Both the position numbers and the translations under genes were made by a program. DNA of 64,000 bases, from assembly GCF_003609775.1 (NCBI RefSeq), contig NZ_AP018050.1, positions 124,001-188,000 on the forward strand. The letters run 5' to 3'. This DNA comes from Prevotella melaninogenica. GTDB taxonomy: Bacteria > Bacteroidota > Bacteroidia > Bacteroidales > Bacteroidaceae. The notes beneath the pieces are model-generated. The model made no database searches. It was not told where the DNA came from and saw only the letters and a program-made list of their open reading frames with translations. Positions 53,753-61,487 of this stretch are shown here, in pieces; the first letter of the stretch is position 1, and each line of letters starts with the position of its first letter.

Positions 53753-54105
53753 TACGTCACCAATGGTTGTATCATTCCATGAGAAGCAGCTGTGAGCCGT
53801 TTCCAGTCTGTAAGTAGCAGAGTAGCCAGAAACGATAATACATCCAAAGTCACTTCATATAATGTAGCCGCAAATAGAGGACACTGCGCTTGTGTATCAT
53901 TAGGATTAGCTCCATATTCGAGTAATAACTTCATGTAGTTCATGCCATAATCATCATAACATGAAATTTCTAAAGGAAGACGAGGCTCTATTACATCGGG
54001 TGTACTTGTCAATGAAGAAACCGTATTAGGGTCTGCTTCATTTTCTAAAAGAAATTTAGTTATACCATAGCTATGCTCCCATACGGCATAAAGCAGATAG
54101 GACAT
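53752..54105 (-). pseudogene. Ankyrin-repeat gene fragment fused to vgrG sequence
   Basis: The ATG at 54105 begins MSYLLYAVWEHSYGITKFLLENEADPN and continues with ankyrin-type repeats (LEISCYDDYGMNYMKLLLEYGANPNDTQ). At about 53844 it meets the vgrG junction and reads vgrG DNA in a different frame until a stop. It probably was an immunity or accessory gene of the neighbouring module, cut when the vgrG cassette was joined. Confidence 0.7.
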
Positions 54106-54185
54106 GCAATGTTTACCCTTATGTATTTTATTTCCATATAGTCTTTACAATACCTTCTTGTCAATGATTCTAATCTAAACTTAAA

Positions 54186-54833
54186 TTATCGAATGAACAT
54201 ATTTTGATTATAAAAGTATTCCTTTATTTTTTTATCAATATTTTTTTTATTATACCACATACCAAAATCGATAACAAACAGACACATCCAGAGGTAAAAA
54301 CAAATAACTCCTACATTTCCTAACCATGTAAGGGGAGTACGTATAAACGCTGCAACAAGTGGAGATGCTATCTCTTTCCCATTTACTACCAGACCTTCTG
54401 TATAGATAACTTCATCTGATTCAAAAGAATGGCCTTCTCCAGGGAAAAAACGGTCACTCTTTATATAATTACCATTTTTATCATTATCAATAAAGAAACT
54501 TATAGTATCTCCTTTATGGATTATGTAGTCGTCAAGTTTATATTTAGGAGGAAATAAAAAGAAGGGATAAAAATTTTCATATCCTTGCCAATAGGTATGA
54601 CTGGTATCACCTTCCAAAGTGAAATTTGCCTCCCAACTACTATGAGACTTCTGTAGTATATGTATTCTATTAACAATACCTGTTCTATGCGGCAAATCAT
54701 CCTTTACCGTGAGGAAACCTATCAGATAGAAGGGTATCAAGAAAAAAAGAGTAGCTGCCATAAAATATATTCTAGCAGGAATATCCCAAAAATCTAATGG
54801 CGAATCTATCTTAAATTTATACTTTAATTTCAT
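54186..54833 (-). CDS. Membrane protein, putative immunity of module 2
   Basis: 215 residues from the ATG at 54833 (MKLKYKFKIDSPLDFW). Two to three transmembrane helices: about 22-43 (YFMAATLFFLIPFYLIGFL) and near the C-terminus (about 165-190, LGNVGVICFYLWMCLFVIDFGMWY), with a ~120-residue region between them. Its start lies 17 nt inside the predicted full-length end of the effector when the T8 slip is corrected, an overlap typical of effector-immunity pairs. It is unrelated to the immunity families of modules 1 and 3, as the effector is also divergent. Immunity role is inferred from position only. Confidence 0.65.
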   Translation of the reverse strand: MKLKYKFKIDSPLDFWDIPARIYFMAATLFFLIPFYLIGFLTVKDDLPHRTGIVNRIHILQKSHSSWEANFTLEGDTSHTYWQGYENFYPFFLFPPKYKLDDYIIHKGDTISFFIDNDKNGNYIKSDRFFPGEGHSFESDEVIYTEGLVVNGKEIASPLVAAFIRTPLTWLGNVGVICFYLWMCLFVIDFGMWYNKKNIDKKIKEYFYNQNMFIR

Positions 54834-54925
54834 AAATACCGATTTTAGATAATGCACTAATTTCTTTATTCATATCCTTATCTACATCTGTTTTTATGAC
54901 CTTAGATGCAGTTTGACCAGCTATG

Positions 54926-56023
54926 TTAACTCCTATACATATTCCATTTACTACAAAAAAAATCTTTAAGGCTTTTTAGTACATTTTCCTTCAAAGCCAT
55001 GTTTTTACTTAATGAAGCGTTTCTCAATTTAACTTCTGTAGAAACTTCTTTCATATATTTGCCCAGAAGCTTATTAAGTTCACTTTTGGGCATACCCGTA
55101 TGATAAGCAGGGTCTGCCTTCACACGCCCCCATGAGACTTTCATTACCTCTCCTGTCGCCAGAGTACCAATGTTTAGCTTAGTATTAATGTCAGCCTGAT
55201 TAGTATAAGGAGGTATTACTTTACTATCTCCTGGTTGATTAGAAGTTCCCTTTTTAACTTTATCTATAATTTTCTCATCATTATCTTTTTTCTTCGAACT
55301 TTCATATTTATCATAGTCACCAGCAGTAATCCAATTTGCTAATGCCGTTGAACTACTATTTTGAATAATATCAATGCTTTTTCCTATCGCATAACCACTA
55401 CCTATTAGTCCTGCAGTTACTATTCCTGCAGCAGTAGTGCCCATTAGTCCTCCGCCAAATCCTGTAAAAACTTTAGCTGCAATTTGCCCTAAGCCAGCAA
55501 GTCCAGCACCCAAAGCAGCACCCTCTAATATGTCTAGACTATTTTTAAAGAAGAATACTGTTGCATTTCTACTAGCCACTGACTTATCAAAAAATAATTG
55601 TATATTACCAGAAGGTAAAAAACCTAAGGGAGTACAAGTTATTTGAGCGGTGTGTACTAAAGCTTTGTTGCCAGAAATCAAAACATTTGGATGCTCGCTG
55701 CCAGATAGCCATGGTGTTTCTTTAAGACAGAAATAGCATAACATTGAACCAAGAGTAAAACTCCCAAGCATACCCACTATAGTTGCTATGATTACAACAG
55801 CTAAAGGTCCTAATGTTGTTGCTAATGCAAATACTATAGCTGCAACAGCAGCAGCAATAATACCAGCCCAAACACAACTGAAATTTGTAGGCTTATCTTT
55901 CAATGTTGCAATAAGTTTACCTTTACTGGTTTTGACAGTTGTTTGAGATGTAACTATCATCTTTCCCATTTTCATCCCATTTGTACATACGGCAAATGTT
56001 CCTGCGGGTACTAGTGCTTTCAT
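54926..56023 (-). CDS. Hydrophobic PAAR-like T6SS effector (module 2), frameshifted at T8
   Basis: 365 residues as read. PAAR-like first half (VPAGTFAVCTNGMKMGKM), long hydrophobic stretch (about 52-100), second half (LISGNKALVHTAQITCTPLGFLPSGNIQLFF), a second hydrophobic region (EGAALGAGLAGLGQIAAKVF...GLIGSGYAIG) and a soluble C-terminal domain (about 225-365). A run of eight T in the coding strand (54962-54955) is followed by an abrupt end (CSKWNMYRS). One T fewer would continue as VVNGICIGVNIAGQTASKV..., about 40 more codons, to a stop at 54817 that overlaps the immunity start. So it is either inactivated or phase-variable. Its ATG overlaps the adaptor stop by 4 nt. Confidence 0.72.
   Translation of the reverse strand: MKALVPAGTFAVCTNGMKMGKMIVTSQTTVKTSKGKLIATLKDKPTNFSCVWAGIIAAAVAAIVFALATTLGPLAVVIIATIVGMLGSFTLGSMLCYFCLKETPWLSGSEHPNVLISGNKALVHTAQITCTPLGFLPSGNIQLFFDKSVASRNATVFFFKNSLDILEGAALGAGLAGLGQIAAKVFTGFGGGLMGTTAAGIVTAGLIGSGYAIGKSIDIIQNSSSTALANWITAGDYDKYESSKKKDNDEKIIDKVKKGTSNQPGDSKVIPPYTNQADINTKLNIGTLATGEVMKVSWGRVKADPAYHTGMPKSELNKLLGKYMKEVSTEVKLRNASLSKNMALKENVLKSLKDFFCSKWNMYRS
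54955..54962 (-). repeat. T8 homopolymer (coding strand) in the module 2 effector
   Basis: Eight A on the + strand, so T8 in the coding strand, inside GAT-TTT-TTT-TGT. Removing one base restores a longer frame whose end overlaps the immunity gene. Candidate slip site. Confidence 0.75.
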
Positions 56024-56892
56024 AAATTTTCTTTTATCAGTTCAATCTTGCATACTACATCGGAAACTATCGGTTCTAACACCTCACTTATAGTTAGTTC
56101 AATAGAGTTTGGCCAACGATTTTTATTATCTTTCTCTACTGAACAAAATAAATCATATTTATATTCTCCCATCTGTTTCTTTAAGAATGGGAAGTTTTTT
56201 ATAAATTCTGACTTGATCTCAGATTCTTCTTTTCTATGTTTATTCTTAAAAATTAGTAGATATGCTGGTGTATCACAAAAGTGGACAATATCATCTAATA
56301 AAATAGAAATTCGTTTATTAATTTGAGGAAATAAAAGTGACGATGTATTATAAAAAAAAGTCTTATCGGTTTCTTTTATCACTCCATTAAAAGACAATAA
56401 ACCCATCCCGAGAGTCTTATACAATGTCGTTTTATTAAGTTCTTCTGCAAAAGATTGCGAACCATGAGCATATTGCTGATCTCCATCTGATATAATTTTG
56501 GAAATCTCTGCTGATGGGTCTGTTATATCAGCTTTAATGCTTTCCCATTTTTCGTGTAGTTCTGAAAAATTCAATATATCTTTCAACTTACCACCTAAGT
56601 CCATTGATACAAGTAAGTGTGACTGAATATCATTAACTTTATCAAGTAAGTCTATATATTTTCGCTCTGGAAATTCTAAACCATAGTTATTGGCTTGGTT
56701 TAGTATTCTAATGTCAAGCAAATAATGGTTACCAACAATCTCTGAGCAAATGACGCTCATTTCCATTTTTGAACTTGTCTCAAATAGGGGGTTACCGGAA
56801 ATTGTATACTTAGATTTTGTTACAACCTGATATTTCCTAATAATATTATCAGGGAATACCTCAGCTTTAGTAAAGATATTTTTGTTGTCCAT
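56020..56892 (-). CDS. Putative effector adaptor/chaperone (module 2)
   Basis: 290 residues, soluble, no recognised domain. Shares length and gene order with the other two adaptors, and weak similarity such as the repeated basic YQVVTKSKYTI start and the LNFSELHEKWESIKADI segment (compare VLNHNEITALWDEEKKQL). It stands between the truncated vgrG and the PAAR-like effector and overlaps the effector by 4 nt (ATGA), indicating coupled translation and probably direct binding. Function as chaperone/adaptor is an inference. Greater divergence parallels the divergence of its effector from those of modules 1 and 3. Confidence 0.6.
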   Translation of the reverse strand: MDNKNIFTKAEVFPDNIIRKYQVVTKSKYTISGNPLFETSSKMEMSVICSEIVGNHYLLDIRILNQANNYGLEFPERKYIDLLDKVNDIQSHLLVSMDLGGKLKDILNFSELHEKWESIKADITDPSAEISKIISDGDQQYAHGSQSFAEELNKTTLYKTLGMGLLSFNGVIKETDKTFFYNTSSLLFPQINKRISILLDDIVHFCDTPAYLLIFKNKHRKEESEIKSEFIKNFPFLKKQMGEYKYDLFCSVEKDNKNRWPNSIELTISEVLEPIVSDVVCKIELIKENL

Positions 56893-56948
56893 TATATATT
56901 ATACGTATTTTTTGTTTGTTTATTTATAATAATATCTGAAGTTCGTAA

Positions 56949-58511
56949 TTAATTTATTATTATATTTGAATCCCCTGATAATATTATATCATCTTGAACT
57001 AACATTTTACTATCTTCTCCTTTTTTTATCTCAGTTTTTGTTGAACCATTGACATATATATTCGGAGATTCCAGCGTAATGCTTGATTCATTTATTATAA
57101 TCTTACTTGACTTAACTGATAATGTTATTGTTGAATTTCCATCCAGTGTTATGTTTCCTGCACTGTCCATATTTAGCAAACACTTTCCCTTACCGACATT
57201 CACAGAAGCATTATTTCCTGCACTTACCGAGTGAGTAGCTTTTGCGTTCAACGTAGAGTTACCTCCACCATCAAAGTTCATGCTTACACCGCCTTTATCG
57301 TGTAGTGTTACGCTACCTGCAGAATCATCAAGCTTAAGCGAACTACCGCTTCGTGTGGTGAGGCTCTTGCAGTTATTTCCCTGGCCACCGCCACCACCAG
57401 TTGTTCCATTAAAGAGGCTACCCAAAACGTTTGGTCTTGCTGGATCACCATGGCGGAAGCCGAGGAGGACTTGGTCGCCTACCTCTGGGATGAATACAAA
57501 ACCACGGTTGCTCTTTACATCGTCACTGCTACCGCCATCTGGTGTCATCACACGCACCCAACCTGTCTGCATACCATTTGTCTGCCAGTTCATACGCACA
57601 CGAACACGTCCCTTGCCCTGTGGGTCAGCATTGCTGAGTACAGTTGCCATCTGTGTCTCTGCTAATGGCATACGTACCTTTGGACTTGGCAGTGCTTTTA
57701 TCGTTGCAGGGATAGCCTTAAAGCGGTTCTTGTAGTAGCTGCCTTGGCTCACCTCGTGGGTTATTTCGGTAATGATGAAGTTACCTAAACTCTCCTTAGA
57801 TATATTTCCTATACGTTCCAAGAAAGAACTGTAAAGACTTACCACAGAGCCTACACGTAGGGTTGGCACCTGACTCTCTGCTGTGATATAATGTGTCTCA
57901 GCCGTCTCAGCCGCCTGCTTACGACCCATGTATCCAATGAGTTCTGACTCATCGCTTATACGTGGCAATGCACGCTGTCTTGCTGGCTTGGAGAATAACC
58001 CGAGTGATGCACGAAAGGCATCGCCCGATAGTTTATCATGTCCAATAGCTTGGTCTGGTGTCATTCTCTCCATCTCACGGTCCGAACCAGAGTGGTAAGA
58101 GAATACCTGCTCTGAACGTGCGAGGGTCTGCAAACCAATATCAAGTGACGATAGCGTCGTGCCATATTCCAGCCTAATTGGGTCAGCCAATTTCTTTGGT
58201 TTTCCGAAGATTAGTTTAGTTCCATCGTAATACATCCACTCTTGATACTGATGAGCAAGACGACGGACAAAGTCGAAGTCGGACTCTTCATATTGACAGA
58301 TATAGTCCTTATTCTCTTTGTATTCAGGATTTAACTCTAATTGCACCTTAGCTTGTTCGCATAGCTTCTTAACCACATCCCCAATGGTTGTGTCATTCCA
58401 TGAGAAGCAGCTATGTGCAGTCTCCATTCTGTAAGTTGCAGAGTAGCCAGAAACGATAATACATTCAAAAAGGGGGGGCAAGCACTGAAATTCCAAATGC
58501 TTGTAATCCAT
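56949..58511 (-). CDS. tssI: VgrG (TssI), 5'-truncated orphan copy fused to immunity-gene debris (module 2)
   Basis: 520 codons. The ATG at 58511 belongs to a shifted frame of an immunity-gene fragment, giving a non-native start (MDYKHLEFQCLPPLFE); true VgrG sequence begins at CIIVSGYSATYRMETAHS, the same residue as in the module 1 copy. Gp27-like remainder, gp5 OB-fold, glycine hinge and needle are as in module 1, with the same 1414-bp near-identical stretch (57051-58464). The tip after NIYVNGS is unique (KTEIKKGEDSKMLVQDDIILSG). It lacks the N-terminal ~100 residues needed for a gp27-like base. Probably a silent cassette. Confidence 0.8.
   Translation of the reverse strand: MDYKHLEFQCLPPLFECIIVSGYSATYRMETAHSCFSWNDTTIGDVVKKLCEQAKVQLELNPEYKENKDYICQYEESDFDFVRRLAHQYQEWMYYDGTKLIFGKPKKLADPIRLEYGTTLSSLDIGLQTLARSEQVFSYHSGSDREMERMTPDQAIGHDKLSGDAFRASLGLFSKPARQRALPRISDESELIGYMGRKQAAETAETHYITAESQVPTLRVGSVVSLYSSFLERIGNISKESLGNFIITEITHEVSQGSYYKNRFKAIPATIKALPSPKVRMPLAETQMATVLSNADPQGKGRVRVRMNWQTNGMQTGWVRVMTPDGGSSDDVKSNRGFVFIPEVGDQVLLGFRHGDPARPNVLGSLFNGTTGGGGGQGNNCKSLTTRSGSSLKLDDSAGSVTLHDKGGVSMNFDGGGNSTLNAKATHSVSAGNNASVNVGKGKCLLNMDSAGNITLDGNSTITLSVKSSKIIINESSITLESPNIYVNGSTKTEIKKGEDSKMLVQDDIILSGDSNIIIN
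58472..58478. repeat. G7 homopolymer at the immunity/vgrG junction
   Basis: Seven G on the + strand (C7 in the coding direction), exactly between the immunity fragment and the vgrG sequence. Length change would alter which upstream frame is joined to VgrG. Confidence 0.6.
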
Positions 58512-58545
58512 ATCTTCCCCAATTTCCTTTGCAACTTCCCATCAT
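58479..58545 (-). pseudogene. 5' fragment of a fifth immunity gene copy
   Basis: ATG at 58545 reads MMGSCKGNWGRYGLQAFGISVL, the start of the 239/240-residue immunity family, cut after 22 codons where vgrG sequence begins. Confidence 0.82.
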
Positions 58546-58559
58546 TATAAATTTTTAGA

Positions 58560-59282
58560 TTATTCGTCTTCAAACAATCTTTCGAACTCGTCTTCTGGTA
58601 GAAGATAACGCAGGTAATACTCTGCAAACTTATAGTTAACAGAGTCTGGTGTGTTGCGCATACGTTGAACAGCCTTGGGTGGGAGATAGAAATCTACCAT
58701 AATTTCTCCAGGAAAACGTCTATCTTTCCTTAATGCATTTTTATTCCGCTCTTCTATATCATCACCTGAGATAATTCTATGTAGAAAGACTGGCATTGGC
58801 TTTTCTATCGTTCCGTATGATTTATCCTTCCATTGTTTACGATTGACATAGACTGAAAGCACCATGTTTGGACGCATCAGTCGACATTGTATACCTGCAG
58901 CATCATAATGCCGATTGTAAAGCCCAACAATTTCATCTATACCACCTACAATCCATATAATTTCAAAATATTTCTTATATTGTGAAATATAACACTTTTC
59001 AATGCTTGCAAGTATCCTTTGTTTTTGTTTACCATCACCAGTCAAGACTTCTGTTCGATGAGTAAATTCACCAGATGAGAAATCAAATAGGTTAGTGGGT
59101 AGCACTATTTTTATACTATCCCACTGACTTACGTATGTCTTTGTATATGCCACAGCATCACGATTTCCCTTAAAATGTTCAATGATAGGATTAATAAGAT
59201 AAAACAATAGTGGACCAAGCACTGAAATTCCAAATGCTTGTAATCCATATCTTCCCCAATTCCCTTTGCTACTTCCCATCAT
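58560..59282 (-). CDS. Membrane-anchored putative immunity protein, array copy 4
   Basis: 240 residues. N-terminal membrane helix (about 13-33, LQAFGISVLGPLLFYLINPII), then a soluble domain. The conserved block SVYVNRKQWKDKSYGT and the end VNYKFAEYYLRYLLPEDEFERLFED are shared by all four array copies. Residues about 65-130 vary. Here the 'GDDIEERNKNALRKDRRFPGEIM' region differs from the others (NKLALWRDSLQPGG...). It is 14 bp after copy 3. It is also homologous to the module 1 family at 48469-49987 (YVNRxQWxDxxYGTxxxPxPxFxxR). Immunity role inferred. Confidence 0.72.
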   Translation of the reverse strand: MMGSSKGNWGRYGLQAFGISVLGPLLFYLINPIIEHFKGNRDAVAYTKTYVSQWDSIKIVLPTNLFDFSSGEFTHRTEVLTGDGKQKQRILASIEKCYISQYKKYFEIIWIVGGIDEIVGLYNRHYDAAGIQCRLMRPNMVLSVYVNRKQWKDKSYGTIEKPMPVFLHRIISGDDIEERNKNALRKDRRFPGEIMVDFYLPPKAVQRMRNTPDSVNYKFAEYYLRYLLPEDEFERLFEDE

Positions 59283-59296
59283 AATGAACTTTTAGA

Positions 59297-60016
59297 TTAT
59301 TCTTCTTCAAACAATCTTTCAAACTCGTCTTCTGGAAGAAGATAACGCAAGTAATATTCTGCAAACTTATAGTTAACAGAGTCTGGCGTGTTGCGCATAC
59401 GTTGGACAGCCTCAGGGGGAAGATAACTATCTACAAATCTTCCACCAGGTTGAAGACTATCTCTCCAAAGCGCAAATTTATTTCGTTCTTCTATATTATC
59501 TCCAGAGATAATTCGATGTAGAAAGACTGGCATAGGCTTTTCTTTTGTTCCGTATGATTTATCCTTCCATTGTTTACGATTGACATAGACTGATAGCACC
59601 ATACCAGCACGCATTAAACCATTTTGAACGCCTGCTGCATCATAATGACGACCATAATGACCTACAAACTCATCTATTCCACGAATCCATATTAGTTCAA
59701 AGTACTTTCTATATTGTGGAATATAGTATTTTTTTATACCAGCTGAAATTCTTATCTTTTTTTTCTTATTTTCTATAAGAATTTTATTACGATTAGTACC
59801 TCCTTGTAAGGTTTGTTCAAACAGATTGTTTGGTAATACAAGTCTGATACTATCCCACTGACTTACGTATGTCTTTGTATATGCCACAGCATCACGATTT
59901 CCTTCAAAATGCTCAATAATAGGCTCAATAACCTGAAACAAGAGGGGACCAAGCACTGAAATTCCAAATGCTTGTAATCCGTATCTTCCCCAATTTCCTT
60001 TGCTACTTCCCATCAT
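59297..60016 (-). CDS. Membrane-anchored putative immunity protein, array copy 3
   Basis: 239 residues, same domain plan as its tandem neighbours. Differences lie mainly in about 35-42 (LLFQVIEPIIEHFEGN), 60-90 (LFEQTLQGGTNRNKILIENKKKKIRISAG) and 175-190. Together with the flanking copies it suggests selection for diversity in the middle of the protein, with the membrane helix and C-terminal helix kept. Gap to copy 2 is 14 bp, with no separate promoter visible. Confidence 0.72.
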   Translation of the reverse strand: MMGSSKGNWGRYGLQAFGISVLGPLLFQVIEPIIEHFEGNRDAVAYTKTYVSQWDSIRLVLPNNLFEQTLQGGTNRNKILIENKKKKIRISAGIKKYYIPQYRKYFELIWIRGIDEFVGHYGRHYDAAGVQNGLMRAGMVLSVYVNRKQWKDKSYGTKEKPMPVFLHRIISGDNIEERNKFALWRDSLQPGGRFVDSYLPPEAVQRMRNTPDSVNYKFAEYYLRYLLPEDEFERLFEEE

Positions 60017-60030
60017 AATGAACTTTTACA

Positions 60031-60753
60031 TTATTCTTCTTCAAATAGCCTTTCAAACTCGTCTTCGGGTAAGAGATAACGCAAGTAATACTCTGCAAAC
60101 TTATAGTTAACAGAATCTGGCGTGTTGCGCATACGTTGGACAGCCTTGGGTGGGAGATAACTATCAACAAAGTCTCCACCTGGTTGAAGACTATCTCTCC
60201 AGAGCGCAAGCTTGTTTCGTTCTTCTATATTATCACCTGAGATAATTCTATGTAAAAATACTGGCATAGGCTTTTCTTTCGTTCCATATGATTTATCCTT
60301 CCATTGTTTACGATTGACATAGACAGATAATATCATACCTAGGAACATTAAGCCATTTTGAATACCTGCTGCATCATAACGACGGTTATGATGACCTACA
60401 AACTCATCTACACCAATAATCCATATCAATTCAAAATTCTTTTTATACTGAGGAATATAATATCTTTTATTGCTGGCATATATTCTCTGACTTTGTTTTT
60501 TATCATATTTTATTACCTTGACATGACTTACTCCTTCTCCTTGCAAGGTTTGATCAAATAGGTTTTCTGGTAAAACAAGTCTAATACTATCCCATTGACT
60601 TACGTATGTCTTTGTATATGCGACAGCATCACGATTTCCCTTAAAATGTTCAATGATAGGATTAATAAGATAAAACAAGAGTGGTCCAAGCACTGAAATT
60701 CCAAATGCTTGTAATCCATATCTTCCCCAATTTCCTTTATTACTTCCTATCAT
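60031..60753 (-). CDS. Membrane-anchored putative immunity protein, array copy 2
   Basis: 240 residues. Starts MIGSNKGNWGRYG. Shares the LFDQTLQGEG region with copy 3 and the ISGDNIEERNKLALWRDSLQPGG region with copies 1 and 3, so the copies look like mosaics of each other. One N-terminal membrane helix. Lies 14 bp after copy 1 in the same direction. Confidence 0.72.
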   Translation of the reverse strand: MIGSNKGNWGRYGLQAFGISVLGPLLFYLINPIIEHFKGNRDAVAYTKTYVSQWDSIRLVLPENLFDQTLQGEGVSHVKVIKYDKKQSQRIYASNKRYYIPQYKKNFELIWIIGVDEFVGHHNRRYDAAGIQNGLMFLGMILSVYVNRKQWKDKSYGTKEKPMPVFLHRIISGDNIEERNKLALWRDSLQPGGDFVDSYLPPKAVQRMRNTPDSVNYKFAEYYLRYLLPEDEFERLFEEE

Positions 60754-60767
60754 AATATCCCTTTAGA

Positions 60768-61487
60768 TTATTTTTCTTCAAACAATCTTTCGAACTCGTC
60801 TTCTGGTAAAAGATAACGCAAGTAATACTCTGCAAACTTATAGTTAACAGAATCTGGCGTGTTGCGCATACGTTGAACAGCCTTGGGTGGGAGATAGAAA
60901 TCTACAAATCTTCCTCCAGGTTGAAGACTATCTCTCCAGAGCGCAAGCTTGTTCCGCTCTTCTATATCATCACCAGAGATAATTCTATGTAGAAAAACTG
61001 GCATAGGTTTTTCTTTTGTTCCGTATGATTTATCCTTCCATTGTTTACGATTGACATAGACTGATAGTACCATGTTTGGACGCATCAGTTGACATTGTAT
61101 ACCTGCAGCATCATGACGACGTTGATAATGCCCAACAATTTCATCTATACCACCTACAATCCATATAATCTTAAAATATTTCTTGTATTGTGTAATATAA
61201 TATTGTTCAAAGCTTGCATATATCCTCTGTTTTTGTTTACCATCACCTGTCAAAACTTTTGTTCGTTGAGGTATTTCACCAGATGAGAAGTCGTACAAGT
61301 TAGTGGGTAGCACTATTTTTATACTATCCCACTGACTTACGTATGTCTTTGTATATGCGACAGCATCACGATTTCCCTTAAAATGCTCAATGATAGGATT
61401 AATAAGATAAAACAAGAGGGGACCAAGCACTGAAATTCCAAATGCTTGTAATCCATATCTTCCCCAATTTCCTTTGCTACTTCCCAT
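60768..61487 (-). CDS. Membrane-anchored putative immunity protein, array copy 1 (cognate by position)
   Basis: 239 residues. Its ATG lies 11 nt inside the end of the module 3 effector gene, so it is the direct, translationally coupled partner. One N-terminal membrane helix, then a domain with IVLPTNLYDFSSGE (shared with copy 4) and SVYVNRKQWKDKSYGT. If immunity binds the effector in the inner membrane or periplasm, the anchor is placed as expected. Function not proven by sequence. Confidence 0.75.
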   Translation of the reverse strand: MGSSKGNWGRYGLQAFGISVLGPLLFYLINPIIEHFKGNRDAVAYTKTYVSQWDSIKIVLPTNLYDFSSGEIPQRTKVLTGDGKQKQRIYASFEQYYITQYKKYFKIIWIVGGIDEIVGHYQRRHDAAGIQCQLMRPNMVLSVYVNRKQWKDKSYGTKEKPMPVFLHRIISGDDIEERNKLALWRDSLQPGGRFVDFYLPPKAVQRMRNTPDSVNYKFAEYYLRYLLPEDEFERLFEEK

